From contig NC_030859.1 of NCBI RefSeq assembly GCF_000208745.1, forward strand, positions 8,940,663-9,004,662: a stretch of 64,000 nucleotides of DNA. The letters are read 5' to 3'. A program made the translations under genes and the position numbers. The notes beneath the pieces are model-generated. The model was not told the DNA's origin. It saw only the letters and a program-made list of their open reading frames with translations, and made no database searches. This DNA comes from Theobroma cacao (Eukaryota; Streptophyta; Magnoliopsida; Malvales; Malvaceae). How positions within the stretch are numbered: the first letter of the stretch is position 1; every line of letters starts with the position of its first letter. Shown piece after piece: positions 23,251 to 35,701 of the stretch.

Positions 23251-23847
23251 TGTTAGTGCAATAAGCTCAAGTAATGGATGTTAATGTAGAAGTCTTAATA
23301 AACAATATATCAAGATGTAGTGACTTGATATATTAAAATTTCTTTGAAAATTTAAGTATAAAGATCAAAACTTTTTCACTCAAAAATGTTTTCTAGCTTC
23401 AAAAACAATTCTCAACAACAAATCACTTAAGCACAAAAACAATATATCAAGATAAATATTTTTCTTAAGTTAAATACCAATTATGTGAGGTAAAATTTTT
23501 TTTTTCTAGGTGTAAAACAATAAATCAATATAAATCTATTTTACTAAGGCAAGAATAAACAATAAATAATAATGCAAAAAATTAAAGAGAGACACAAGAA
23601 ATTTATAGTGGTTCGGCTTTTTCCATGCCTACATCCACTCCTTTGGTAACCAAGGAATTTCAATCCACTAACAAAGATTCTTGCTTTTGAACGGGAAGCA
23701 ATTACCCTTACACAATTCACAAAGGGATTTTGCATTTTAACGGTAAGCGATAACCCTTACACAATCCATAAAGATTCTTGCATTTTACCTAGTTCAAATG
23801 GTAACCCTTACATAATCCACAAAGAGATTCTTACTTTTTAATGGACA
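23251..23847 (-). mobile_element. Copia 5' LTR
   Basis: LTR end TGTTAG on the plus strand at 23251 beside the primer site. The interior holds AATTTATAGTGGTTCGGC and repeated (A)ACCCTTACACAATCC words about 60 bp apart (23700-23820), each ending in CACAAAG-ATTCTTGC. The outer end near 23847 is not certain; it meets the Athila protease remnant there, so this Copia probably inserted into that element. Confidence 0.6.
23700..23840. repeat. Short tandem units in the Copia LTR
   Basis: About three imperfect units, each with AACGG(T)AA-C, then ACCCTTACACAAT-C, then AAAG-ATT-TTGC, about 57-65 bp long. They span the end of the LTR. Confidence 0.5.
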
Positions 23848-23849
23848 TA

Positions 23850-24372
23850 ATATTGAAAAAAAGACGATTAGGTGAGATCGAGACAATGGCACTCACTAAA
23901 GAGTGCAGAGCGATCATGCAAAACAAGCTTTCATCAAAACTTAAGGATCCTAGCAGTTTTACAATTTCATGCACCATTGGTGCATTGTAATTTGCCAAAG
24001 CTTTGAGTGATTTTGGAGCTAGTATCAACCTGATGCCATTGTCTATTTATAAAAAATTGGGTTTAGGGGAGATTAAGCCCACCACAATGACTTTATAACT
24101 GGCAGACCGTACCATCAGATATCCAAGAGGCATTGTCGAAGATGTGCCAATGAAAGTTGACAAGTTTATCTTTCTAGCAAATTTCATTGTACTTAATATG
24201 AAAGAAGATAGAGAGATTCCAGTAATCCTAGGGAGACTTTTCTAACATACTACTAGAGCACTCATAGATGTAGAGAAAGGAGAGCTTACCTTGAAAGTCA
24301 TAGAACAAGAGGTAACCTTTAATATTTTTAAAGTTTTAAAATTTGCTAATGATCATGATGAGTGTTATGTAA
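23850..24372 (+). pseudogene. Athila-like protease region
   Basis: Reads LTKECRAIMQNKLSSKLKDPSSFTI, then FAKALSDFGASINLMPLSIYKKLGLGE, then RYPRGIVEDVPMKVDKFIFLANFIVL and REIPVILGR, the retropepsin region of Athila/Tat. The active site reads DFGAS where DLGAS is usual (Leu to Phe), so the catalytic Asp is kept. In-frame stops occur, for example in the TIG/FAKAL junction and in LGR-F-HTT. The upstream gag and LTR are missing, cut off by the Copia LTR. Confidence 0.8.
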
Positions 24373-24779
24373 TGAATATAGTTAATAGAGTGAGAAGAAA
24401 AATGTTTAAGGAAAGTCATCCTATTAACCCACTGAAACTTCGTTAGTAGCTAATTCAGAGACAAATGACAAAGATTTTATTGGATGCTCTTTTCTACGTC
24501 ATGAGGACACAGTATGAGATGTTCGATGCATCATCTTCATCTACACCAACAAAGCCATCCATAGAAGAACCTCTAAATTTGGAACTTAAACCTCTACCTA
24601 ATCACTTGAGAGTTGCATAACTCGATAACTCATTTACATTTCCTGTTATTGTTTCATCTAGTCTTACTAATGTGCAGGAAAATAAGCTATTGAGAGTTTT
24701 ATGAGAACACACAAAGACATTGGGATAGATGATTGCAAACATAAAGGGGATTAGTCCATCGATATGTATGCATAAGATC
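24373..24779 (+). pseudogene. Athila-like linker between protease and reverse transcriptase
   Basis: Degenerate coding-like DNA. Visible bits such as LEELPLNLELKPLPNHL-like (around 24570-24610) and QENKLLRVL followed by KTLGWMIANIKGISPS (24680-24770) are the conserved approach to the RT domain. Several stops and frameshifts. Confidence 0.6.
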
Positions 24780-25545
24780 CTATTGGGGGAGGACCATAAA
24801 GCCACCATAGAGCATCAGTGAAGACTCAACCTAACCATGAGAGAAGTGCTAAAAAAAGAGATCATCAAATGGTTAGATGCTGATATTATTTATCCCATAT
24901 CGGATAGTGCGTGGGTAAGTTCAATGCAATGTGTACCAAAGAAAGGCGAGATGACAGTGGTAGCTAATGATAATAATGAGTTCATCTCTGTGAGAATTGT
25001 AACTAGTTGGAGGATATGCATGGATTATCGAAAGCTTAACAAGGCCACGAGGAAAGATCACATTCCATTACAATTTATTGATAAGAAGTTAGATGGGCTA
25101 GTAAGGAAGGAATTCTATTGTTTCCTAAATGGATATTCAAAATAAAACTAGATAAAGGTAGCCTTGGAAAATCAAAATAAGCTGACATTTACTTGCTCTT
25201 ATGGCACTTTTTCTTTTAGGAGGATGCCATTTGGACTTTGTAATGCTCCAACCACTTTCCAACAATGCATAATGGCTATATTTTTTGATATGGTGGAGTA
25301 ATCACTTGAGGTATTTATGGACAACTTCTCTATTTTTAGTAATAATTTTGATTATTGTTTTTTGAATTTTGATAGTGTTTTGAGATGATGTGAAAAGACA
25401 AATCTAGTGTTAAATTAGGAGAAGTGCCATTTCATGTGACAAGAAGGCATAATTATCAACCATAAAGTTTCAAGCAAAGGATTGGAGATGGATAAAGAAG
25501 ATATAGAAATAATCGAGAAACTCCCACCACCAAATTCGGTAAGAG
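24780..25545 (+). pseudogene. Athila-like reverse transcriptase
   Basis: Motifs in order: ILLGEDHKATIEHQ, REVLKKEIIKWLDADIIYPISDSAWVSS, CVPKKGEMTVV, WRICMDYRKLNKATRKDH, then in shifted frames KLTFTCSYGTFSFRRMPFGLCNAPTTFQ and EVFMDNFSIF. The catalytic pair, normally FMDD, is FMDN, so the second Asp is lost. It ends in KCHFM and VSSKGLEMDKE. Stop codons at 25143 and several more; at least one frameshift near 25140-25160. A dead copy. Confidence 0.85.
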
Positions 25546-25961
25546 GTATTAGAAGTTTCCTTGGACATGTTAGATTCATTAAGGATATTTTCAAAATCTC
25601 TAAACTTGTGTAACTTGTTGGAAAAGGATGTTCCCTTTAAGTTTGACGATGCATGTCATGCTACATTTGTAGAATTGAAAAAGGGGTTGATATTTGCACC
25701 GGTTATTATAGTTCTTGATTGGTCACTTCCATTTGAGCTTATGTGTGATGCTAGCTACTATGTTGTAGGTACAATGCTAAGACAAAGAAAAGATAAAATT
25801 GTTCATTCTATATATTATGCTAGCAAGACCTTGATAGAAACTCAAATGCACCACACAACCACTAAAAAAGAACTATTAGTTGTTGTGTATACATTTGATA
25901 AATTTTATTCTTACTTGATTGCCGCAAAAATGGTTGAAAGCTTCAACATTGCCTATGAATG
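25546..25961 (+). pseudogene. Athila-like RNase H
   Basis: Frame 25561-25962 shows FKFDDACHATFVELKKGLIFAPVII, then DWSLPFELMCDASYYVVGTMLRQRKDK and HSIYYASKTL, then TTTKKELLVVVYTFDKFYSYL. The first Asp (MCDAS) and Glu (KKELL) of the RNase H site are present. After YSYL the domain stops abruptly; the sequence jumps into the middle of integrase, so the rest of RNase H is deleted. Confidence 0.8.
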
Positions 25962-26760
25962 ATGTAAAGGTTGTCTTGAAATTTTTAGAAAAGAATATTT
26001 TCACAAGATTCGACACACCAAGAGAGATAATAATCAAGAAGGCAGCCACTTCTATAATAAATTCTTCACAGCCTTACTTGCAAAGTATGGAGTGTCTCAG
26101 AATGTGGCAACTGCATATCATCCTTAAATAAGAGGACAAGCTAAAGCATTTAATTAGGAAATCAAGCGAAACTTAGAAAAGGTCGTAGCTCCATCAAGGA
26201 AAAATTAAGCCTAGAGACTTGACGATGCCCTATGGGCATATAAGACAACATACAAAAATCCTATCAGTATGTCTCTTTACCATATAGTTTTTGGAAAAGC
26301 ATGTCACTTGCTAGTTGAATTCGAGCATAGTGCCTTTTGGCCGATTAAAAGGTTAAACTTCGATTTAGAAGCTACTAGTGAGAAGCGTTTACTTTAATTA
26401 AATGAGATAGATGAGATAAGATTAGATGCTTATGAAAATGCCAAGATTTATAAAGAAAAGACAAAAAGATGGCATGATAAAAAGGTTATTGAGCATCATT
26501 TTAAGCTAGGACAACATGTATTGTTGTTCAATTCTCATTTGAAGCTATTTCTCGAAAAGTTAAAGTCAAGATGATCAAGATCATTTCTTATTTTAAGAGT
26601 GTTTCCATATGGTGCTGTGAACTTGTCGATGGCACAACCAATGAAAAGTTTCAGGTAAATGGGCAACGACTAAAGCATTATTGGGGAGTGACATCGATCG
26701 TCAATATTCCTCTATCAGTCTTTCCAACTCCATTTAATCTAAAAAGAGAGTTTAGCTAAA
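25962..26760 (+). pseudogene. Athila-like integrase, internal deletion
   Basis: The piece starts with PQKWLKASTLPMNDVKVVLKFLEKNIFTRFDTPREI (25919 onwards, other frame), the part just after the first catalytic Asp. The expected ISDGG around the second Asp reads IIKKAA, so the Asp is lost. Then [67 protein letters not shown] and [10 protein letters not shown]. The zinc-binding HHCC domain is missing. Stops at several places (for instance after RLL). Not functional. Confidence 0.82.
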
Positions 26761-27559
26761 GACGATAAAGAATGCAGTACTTATTCAAATTTTTAGTGGA
26801 CTCTTATTTTTAGTTTTTGTTGTATTTTAATTATTGTTTATTAATTTTATTATCTTTTTCGTGTTTTTGCAAGTTTTTTTATGACTTTTTCTTAGTATTC
26901 AAAAAATATATAGCCAACACTGCGACACCAGCCATGGGAAGCTGCGGCACTAGAGTAGCACTTGGGTTCCATAGTGGAACCCGAGGCTGAAGCATTACGG
27001 CGATATCCAAAGAATGCTGTAGCACTTCACTCTTAAAAAAAGTAAAAGGCCAAAGGCCCGAAGCAGTGCTGCGACATAATATTGGGCCCATGACCTTATA
27101 AAAACCCCTCTTTGGTCCATTTTTTAACTGTAGCATCAGATTTTTCAACCATTCTCCCCCACTTTGCAAAACTTCAACCCCTTCAACACCTACCCAATTC
27201 AAAACATCTTCAAAACATCCATTTCTTTGAATTATAACTCAAGTTTAGAGGATTTTAAAGTATTTGTTCTTCTTCAAAGTCCGTGAAGTGTAGAAAAATT
27301 TTGGTAAGTGCTCTAGTTCTTTGAATAAATTTTCTTATGGATGAAATTCTGTTTTAAAGATGAGTTATTGCTTAATATTGATGGGCATGTGCTAAATTTG
27401 ATAATGTGGTATGTGGGTTTCATGAATTTTTAAGTTTTGTAGCTTTATTTGGAATTTTGAAAAGTGGGTGTTATGAATAACTCTAATTTTACGCACTTAG
27501 AATATAATTATGATATTATGGTAATATTAACGTTATTCAAATTGTTGTGGTGTTGAGTC
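26761..27559 (+). other. Athila region after integrase
   Basis: Non-coding or decayed. Contains a block at 26890-27120 in which TGCGACACC, GCCATGGGAAGC and GCGGCACTAG alternate, resembling words seen inside the Athila LTR at 42640-42790. The boundary with the inserted long LTR is 27559/27560. Confidence 0.4.
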
Positions 27560-28571
27560 TATAATGACTCGTTCCTAGATCTCTATCGGCGTTTGAGTCT
27601 TGTGAGAGAACCCACCAAGTCCCAAACAAGCCTTAATTGAAACTTTTGTTAATACCTTATATTCATTCCACCGATCTATGTAATTGCTTTGAGCTGTATA
27701 ACTCTTTGTAACATGATTTAAACAAAAGTCGTTATAAATCGACTTAACTTTTATTCCACATAATTGTAAAAAAAATACATCAAGGTTTATAATCTCCAAA
27801 TGTACATTTGCATTAACACTAGTGTCTATTCACAAACAAAAAATGCTATGAAAGACTAGACCTCTAGCAGTGGAGCGACTCAAAACAAAGTGTTATGAGA
27901 TGCCTTTACCTATCCACAGTGGACAATATGTGCCGATGAATACATGTTAGGCTGATCAAGATATGCAAAAGGGGAGATAAGGGGGGTGAGTCTCACAGAC
28001 TTAGTGATCATCGGCTCTGTGAGTAGGGTGTAGATGGGAAACAAGCTTAGAGCAAATAATTTGAAGGATAAAACTAGAGTATAAAATGATATCCTTATAA
28101 AAGCAAATAACAATTAAGGTATTTGTGCCTTGCAAAAATAATGTCATGAAAATCATTGTGTAATACTTTCCTTGGCAAACAATGCCAAAATCAAAGCATA
28201 GCAGAATAGATTTCAATCGTCGAAATCATTTATTTCCATCATAAATACAATGGCTGTATAAAAACACGCACGCTTCCAAATTGTGTGGCATGTAAAAATA
28301 ACCAAGTACATCCACATACATCAATTCATGATCAACATATAAAGCACTGAAAGCTTTCAATTAAAAAAAAAAGTTACGAGAAAACAATATCTCTCCACCA
28401 TAGAAAGAGTACGAGTCTAAAAACTTTCAAGGCTTTCAAGTAGGTAATTATAGATAATCAACCTGTGGACCCTCTTCCATGTAATAACAATCTGGGAAGC
28501 CCCCCTCTACCGGATTCCCAAAGCCATGGTAGTCTCGATGATGTTGGCCGACATCGGAGAAATCATGTGGT

Positions 28572-28665
28572 TGCAACCACGTGTATCAACTCATGACCTA
28601 GTCATGTATACAACCCATGGCCTTCCCACGTATAATCACAAACCGTGGCCTAGCCACGTCTAACA
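28572..28665. repeat. Palindromic minirepeats in LTR Y1
   Basis: Imperfect units of about 26-28 bp around GTGGCCTAGCCACGT (itself an inverted repeat) followed by ATATCAAC. Same array in Y2 at 36690-36790. Confidence 0.6.
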
Positions 28666-29039
28666 GCCTATCGGTAACCCAAAAGGTTCTCTGCTAGAGC
28701 TCACTTGTGCACAAAGGTCACACTATCCTGATGTGACATTCGACCTACTCTTAAAGCTCTCGATTTGTCAAAACAGTTTTTAAAACCAAATCAAGGTTTT
28801 CAAGAGTTTTTTCTTAAATCATTTGAAACAAAGGTTCGGTAACCTTTCAAAATTGTTTTTCCCATTAAAATGTATGGTGTAAACATTTGCATAAAGTTCG
28901 GACTAAAACCGACTCTCAAGAATTTGCATTTAAACCATTTATCAAGTGCATTTAACTTTGCACGTCACATAAAGATACAAGGCACGATTTTGATGCAAAA
29001 CATTACAAAAAGGCTTGTTTCCCAGTTTCTAAAACACCT

Positions 29040-29040
<1 letters not shown>

Positions 29041-29085
<45 letters not shown>

Positions 29086-29086
29086 N

Positions 29087-29138
<52 letters not shown>
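29041..29138. repeat. (TA)n microsatellite with one ambiguous base
   Basis: About 48 TA units, with N at 29086. The matching place in Y2 (about 37150-37180) has only short TA runs, so the tract expanded in this copy. The N marks an uncertain base, and true length may differ. Frames across the tract on both strands are artefacts. Confidence 0.95.
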
Positions 29139-29140
<2 letters not shown>

Positions 29141-31007
29141 TATACATAAACAACTTCTGACTCAATTTGCATTCACAAATGCCTATTGTTTCTACCAACT
29201 CATGCTTTCCACAAAAGCAGTGTATAAATCATTCCAAACCATGTATTCAAATCACTTATCATTTTCTAGCAACTCATGCTTTCCACGAGGGCATTGAATA
29301 ATACTATACTTATACTTTAATATAGCATAGAATCTTTTAAAATTGGCACCGCCTACTCACCTCTCTTGGCGAGATATTACTTTGCCAATTTAAACTCCTT
29401 GCATTCTTAATCGATCAATGTCATTTGTTGTTTAGCTATTATCCTTCTTGATTTACACATACGACAACTATCCTTTACTTGTCAATTTTCTAGCAGCAAT
29501 TAAATTTAAAATACTTAGCAACTTTACAAATTATTATATCTCACACTTGCTGTCCACACTTAGCTTTGTGCTTTTATATCCCATTTCATTCTCTTTCTCA
29601 TTCAAACATTAATCATCATTTTAATAACTCAAATCATGCTAAAATCACCATGCTTCCTCAATTAGCTTTTGCATATTCATTTGCATATTGACATATTTTT
29701 ATTAAAGGAATTCATATCCTTTACACGCATAGTTCTCTATATTACATGTACCAACAATTATTTATAACATTAAGTGCCCATTTCAACCTTTCCAAGCAAC
29801 ATTCATCATAGTCCATCTTATATTTTCATACCATTAACCACATATATGGTAGCAACAATTAATCCAATTTCACTCAATTATTTCCAAGCTTACATGCATA
29901 ATTTGTCTAACTTTTAATGCTTTATTTCCTAATCTTCCATTCACATTATTCATCCTTATTTCTTTCAAACAACATAGCAAGAAACCTTAACATTTCTAAC
30001 TAGCTCATGCATTTTTAGATCTTTCCAACAATCATCATTCTTCACAATGTGTCTTTCAAACTTTCAATCAACACAACAATAGCCATTTTCTCAAAATCTT
30101 CTAACCATACTTAAAGCATTATACATTTTTACCTTTGAGATTGCTTGAGCCTCGCATGCACTCCAATATTCTTCCAAGTTTCAATCACCAAGCTGCCAAC
30201 ATTATTCACAAATTATTGTCTTAACAATTCTACCAATCGTAGGCCTTAAAACACATTATCATGCTTACCTTTTCTCTTTCACTTTGAATCCATCATGCAT
30301 CCAATAGTTTGATGGCTTGCATGTCACTAAATCCTTTCCAATCAAGCTTTTCTTGGCTGCCACAATACATTTCTTATGGTTACCAACCGATTGTCAAAAC
30401 ATAATCAAACCAAAACCACAATGCTTACCCTTGTTTCTCTTGAATCTTTAAAACCAAGCCTTCCTCTTTCCTCGAGCTCCACGGTTCTTCTCTTGCATGT
30501 TGAAGATTCCTTTTTGGGTGATGAAATGCTAAACTCAACAATGAAGAGCAAGGAACCCATGGTTTCCTTGAATCCTCACAAACCCACGCCTTCCCCACTT
30601 TATTTCTTTTTTCCTCTCTTTTCTTTTCTCCTCGGGTGAAACCTTTCAAGACCTAATTTCCTATTTCTTTCCTCTCTTTTCTTCTCTTTTTAGGTGGAAC
30701 CTCTTAAGAACTAAGCTCTTTCTCTATTCTTTCACAATGGTAGGTTCTCACAAGCTTTACAAGGCCAATTCTCACTTTTTTTTCCACTTGAAATTTTGCT
30801 ATTAATTTGGCCACCCACTTAGCCAATCAAATTGCATACACACATTTGCCTTTTTATTCTATTTGGCCACCTTGCCAACCTATAAGATTTCATGCATCCA
30901 ATTTCCATCTTTTTTAATTGGTTGAATATCTACTTCCCTTATCCATCCATTCTTTAATCTATCTTTATGCATTCTTAATGCATTTCCATTTCATCCACCT
31001 TACTTAT
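29139..31007 (-). other. Non-coding body of LTR Y1
   Basis: Runs of CACAA-TCAATC, TTTCCAACAA and pyrimidine-rich DNA (30430-30740, CTTTCCTCTCTTTTC). The polypyrimidine part is the leader-side of the LTR in RNA sense. Open frames at 30376-30649 on both strands are composition artefacts. No gene. Confidence 0.55.
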
Positions 31008-32511
31008 TGATAACTATATGATATAGAGTTATTTTAGCTTAATTTTGATAATAATTTGGCTTAGTTTTTGTAGTAATGCATAGAAATTAGTAGATTTTAT
31101 TTAATTATTTTAAATTAGTTATTTTAGGTGAGTCAATCTAATTTTGGTTAATTTTGTACTTAATTTGGTGTTAATATGATTAAGATAGGTTGTTATTGAT
31201 TTAATTGTGCTTTTCTAGGTATTTGATGAAAGAAGAATTTTAATAGAAGAAGGAAAGCAATTTCAAGGTGCAGACTTCCAATGCATATGTTTCGGTATTT
31301 TGGCCATAACTTTCTCTACAGAGCTTCAAATGAAGCAATTCTTGGACCATTGGAAAGAAAAGAGAAAAATATACAACTTTCATTTTACCACTTCACCATG
31401 TTCGGCCTGTAGGATAGTCAAAAATCTTGTCAAAATTGACATACTGCAGTAGGCTTATGGCAATTACGATTTTTATTAATTAATTTGGCAAAGTTGCGAC
31501 TTACATAGTCTGATGAGGAAATCTCATCTGAAATTGACTTCTTTCTACAACTAACTTAGCCTAACTAAAGCCTATAAAAACAACCTTTTAGAGGAGAAAA
31601 AAAAAAGAGAACCAGGGAACACCAGATTGACATCTGAGAGTCAAGCCACAGAGTCATTAAAGCTAAGAAGAATTTACAGGATTCAAGGAGATTTGGAGAT
31701 CAAGAACACAATTCTTGAGTTTTTCTATATTTCTTTTATTCTTTTATTTTCTTGGTTGTGCTTTTAATGTTTAGATTTTATTCGATGATAATGTATGACT
31801 TGATAGGGAACTAAGTTTTTAATCTAAGATTATGATTGAACTCAATATATGGTCTGAATTATTTATCTCTCTTTTACTTATCTTTGATAGATTTAGGTTG
31901 TTTATTTTATTCTGTTCTTAATGATTTTAATTGTCTGATCATCAATTAGATTGAACTGGAAACCTAGGTTAAACCTTGACGAAGGAGATTTAGGTAGACC
32001 TTGAATAGAATAGCGTATGATCGAATGCACTGAGTTGATTAAGTGATTTGATTTGCATATAGGGTAGACATACACCTATAAACCACACGTAGCCAAAATT
32101 AGAGCACAAACTTAATGAATCTTTCTTTCATATAATTTGTATAGACATATAGTAAATTAATTGGGAAAGGTATTTTTATGAGAAACTCGACAGAGACTTA
32201 TAAATAATTTAGGACTCTAGGTTAGCAACTTAATCCATGAAACTAAGTTAAAAGAGAGAGACAATATTCAAATGAAGTATTGAGAGATATCATAATCTTA
32301 GGTCTAGTAGTCATTCATATTTAATAAGGTAAATTTGTATAGATTAGTTTTCGTTATTAGTTTATTAATTTAAAATTTTCTTTTTAATTTTAATTGTTTA
32401 GATAAAATTAAGGTGTGTTAATTTTAGTAGTTAACGGTAAAGATTAATTCAATTCTTTGTGGGATCGACACTCTACTCATCTCTATATTATCTTTACATA
32501 CGTACATTTAC

Positions 32512-34980
32512 TATAATACCTCGTACTTTGATATGGTGGCTAATAAAACTTATTGGATGCCAATTGAGGTTAATTATAATGTTTAAAAGTGATTCGAAAG
32601 TGAATCGGGGCACAATAAGACATTTTGGGTGAATCGGAGGTTAATATTAAAATATTAATATTTTATTCAATGTCAAAATTTTTCATGAAGAAGGAGTATA
32701 TGGTCAATGTAAGTGAGGGAGAAGAAGAACGAAGAAATTTTAGAGAAAAATGACGATAATGGGGCCCATGTGTCTTTATTAAATAAAGTTAGTGCAGGTA
32801 AATATATATTTAAATATTATGGTGATACCTCATTGAAATGCGAACTTGATATTTTATTGGTACAAGTGTTAAGGAAGAAAAATAGAAAAAATTTGAAATT
32901 AAAAGATTGTGGGATAACTTAATTAAAAAGGGTGAAAACCTTGAAGGGTAAAATATTAATTTTGCCATTAGCTTGGTCAAAGCTTCCAAAGGAAGCTTTG
33001 ACTTTTTTCTTTTTCAGCCATAACCGGTTCTTATTTTCACCAAAAGATATTTTCTTCTTCTTTCTAACCCTTCCACGCCATTTTCTCTTTCTCCACCATA
33101 AAATCAAATTATCTTTCATTTTCTTTCCTTTCTTTCTTCTCCTTTCCTATCTTTTCTTACTTCTTTTTTCTCTTAACTTCTTAGGCACCAAACCTACAGC
33201 TTCTAACCCCATTTTCCAGCATAACCAAACCCTAGGAGAGAGAAGGAAAAAATCTCTCTTTCTTTCCTTTATTTTCTATTTCTACTCCACCATCACCAAC
33301 ACTTAAATTTTCAACTTTAAATCTCCATTTTTAAGGCTAAAAGGTATATATTTTTAACTCTTGGAATTTATGAATTTATGGGTTATATTTTCAGATTTTA
33401 TTTCCTAATTTCTTCAAATTCTTTTTCTTGGAAATATTAGGTTTTTGTTGATCTTTATGCCTCCAAGCTCACCAAGGTAAAAACCTTTAAATTGAAATAG
33501 TTGATATGATGGGTTTGAGAATCATATTAGAATTCTAGGTTAAAAATTAAGCTAGAATGTAGTTTATCAAGAGTATGCTTACTAGAATTATTAAGTTTAA
33601 ATTTATGATATATTTGAAGCTATTATTGTTTATTGACAATTATAGGTTTTAATGGTATTTTGGGACTACTTGGATTAAGATCTTATGGGTGCTAGTCTTG
33701 TTAGGTGGCATTGTTAAGGTGAGTGAACTTGCATTAAATTATTTTTGAGAAATACACATGTGTTGGGATAAAGCACTTAAATGATTTTATTTGATTTTTT
33801 TCTCTAAATCATGCTTGGGAACAAGCCTTGATGAAACTTTTATGTTGTAAAATGTGTAATGTGATGAACCCATGTGTTCCTATATTCTGATGATATATAT
33901 GTTATGCTTTAAATGATAATATTGTGTGATAATTGTAACAGCGCGTGTGCGGTGTGGGAGTGTACATGTCGGTGATGACGGGTGATTCTAGCTATGTGCA
34001 GTGTGGGAGTGCACATGAGCTGATGACCGGTGGATGATGATTCCAGCTATGTGCGGTGTGGGAGTGCACATGAGCTGATGACCGATGGGTGATGATTCTA
34101 GCCATGTGCAGTGTGGGAGTGCACATGAGCTGATGAGCCGATGGTTGTATACATGTTTACACATACCATAGAAATGTTAGAGAAAATATTATGTGATTGC
34201 AATGAATGTTGAATGTTGAAATTGTTAATTATTTCCAAATTGATTTTCAATGCAACGAAAAAACTCTCTGCCTTGCTTGTCTTGCTCGAATATTTACTAT
34301 GGTTTTCACTTTTCGATTTCATTATGGATCATGGATCCTTCAACACTAAGGGGTTAAATAATCAAAGGTCGAATTAAGGGGTTTTACGAGGAATTAAACT
34401 AAATTGCATTGTTTTTAACATAAGTGCATCATGATTTCTAAACTTTCCTTATCGTTTGCTTGTTCCCTTCCTATGTTCACTCACTGGGTTTATACTCATT
34501 CTTTTCAACTTCATGTTTTAGTTTTTAGGCTCGAAGGTAGTTGGATCCTTGGTAGAGGTGCTTCCTCCTATTCATCTTACGGTAAGTTTACCAGCACACC
34601 CCATGATAGTATCCACACTAGGGTCACTCCGCTGATAGTCAAGGTCTTTTGTATGTGTGTATGGTTATTTAAATGTAATTCATGAGATTTGTTGTAAACA
34701 CTGTATGTTTGGTTCGCATGATAATGTCGCCACAAGTTGGCATATGGTAATATTATTTTGTGAATGATATACATTCGGTTGCCATGATTTATTATTGAGA
34801 AAAGATTATTTTTTAAAACTATGAATTAAGAACTTTAAAGGTAAATGAGGGACGGATGGTTTAATGAACAAGTTTGCATAGAAAGGCTTACTTGGGCCTA
34901 GTGGGCCACGTCTATTGGGTCCATGCATCACACTTATTGGGTCCATGAGCTGGTCATGTCCCACGATTTGGGCTGTGACA
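32512..34980 (+). mobile_element. Chromovirus-type solo LTR 'X' inside the Athila LTR
   Basis: Starts TATAATACCTCGTACTTTGA and ends GATTTGGGCTGTGACA. Both ends belong to the same family group as 8430-11754 and 35702-39641. At 32711 a purine tract AAGTGAGGGAGAAGAAG lies about 200 bases in, next to GGGGCCCATGTGTCTTTATT. It carries the minisatellite at 33948-34140 and the block ATGTTCACTCACTGGG. Flanks TTTAC and CTTGT do not match, so either the duplication decayed or the ends are slightly off. Confidence 0.7.
33948..34140. repeat. 55 bp-type minisatellite in LTR X
   Basis: About four units of GTGCGGTGTGGGAGTGCACATG followed by AGCTGATGACCGGTGGATGATGATTC, the reverse complement of the array at 47466-47733. 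Confidence 0.8.
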
Positions 34981-35701
34981 CTTGTGTGAGTGGAAAATTG
35001 AACAACACTTATGTCCAATAGCCTTTCATGCATTCTCCCACATTATTTCTCATTTGGCCTCCCATTTAGCCAATAACATTACATGTATATACATTTCCTT
35101 TCATTTAGTCCAACATTGCTACCAAGTGTCCATCATGCATAAATCTTCTATGCTTTCTTTAACTAGTAAAATTGCATGCATAATTCACCTTGTGCATTTG
35201 TCTCCTTCCTTTTTATTTGTCACATGGTGGGGCTTCCACATGTTCCCCACTATAAGTAGATCCTTGCATGCATATCTTTACATGTAATAGTATTTGTTAC
35301 ATGCATAGTCCATCCTCCCACATAATCTAATTTTCCTTGGTTAGTTAATTTCCATTTAACTTAAAATGGTGAAATTGCACAAAAGTCCTCAAATTTTTCC
35401 TTATTTACCATTTGACCCTCCAAACTTTTCACCTTTTACAATTTGGTCCTTCAAACATTTCATAAATTGCAATTTCCTTCTGTTTTTCTTCCTTTACACT
35501 TGTACAAATAAAATGTCAATTTCATACTTCACCAAGGTGTCACCATAATATTTAAATATATACTTACCCTCTCTTGCTTTATTCAATGAAGGCACATGGG
35601 CCCACTAACGTCGTTTTTCTTTGAAATTCTTTCTTACTTTTTCTCCCCCACTTAGATTAGCCATATAGTCCTCCTTCATGACTAATTTCAACAACAGATA
35701 A

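Larger units (their letters stand above)
31008..35007 (+). mobile_element. Athila-type solo LTR inside Y1
   Basis: Starts TGATAACTATATGATATAGAG at 31008 and ends GAACAACA at 35007. The 5 bp CTTAT flanks it at 31003-31007 and 35008-35012, so boundaries are firm. It is itself split by the LTR at 32512-34980; its own length is about 1.53 kb. It matches 42191-43890 and the minus copy 13293-8192, including GGAAACCTAGGTTAAACC, AGGGTAGACATA and CTTTGTGGGATCGACA. No internal genes. Confidence 0.85.

Noticed and set aside
28870..29198. Frames with long YIYIYI runs on both strands
   Set aside because: They are the TA microsatellite read in frame, across an ambiguous base.
33001..33306. Plus-strand frame of 124 codons rich in Phe/Leu (possible membrane protein)
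   Set aside because: It is the CT-rich leader part of LTR X; the Phe/Leu/Ser content reflects pyrimidine runs.
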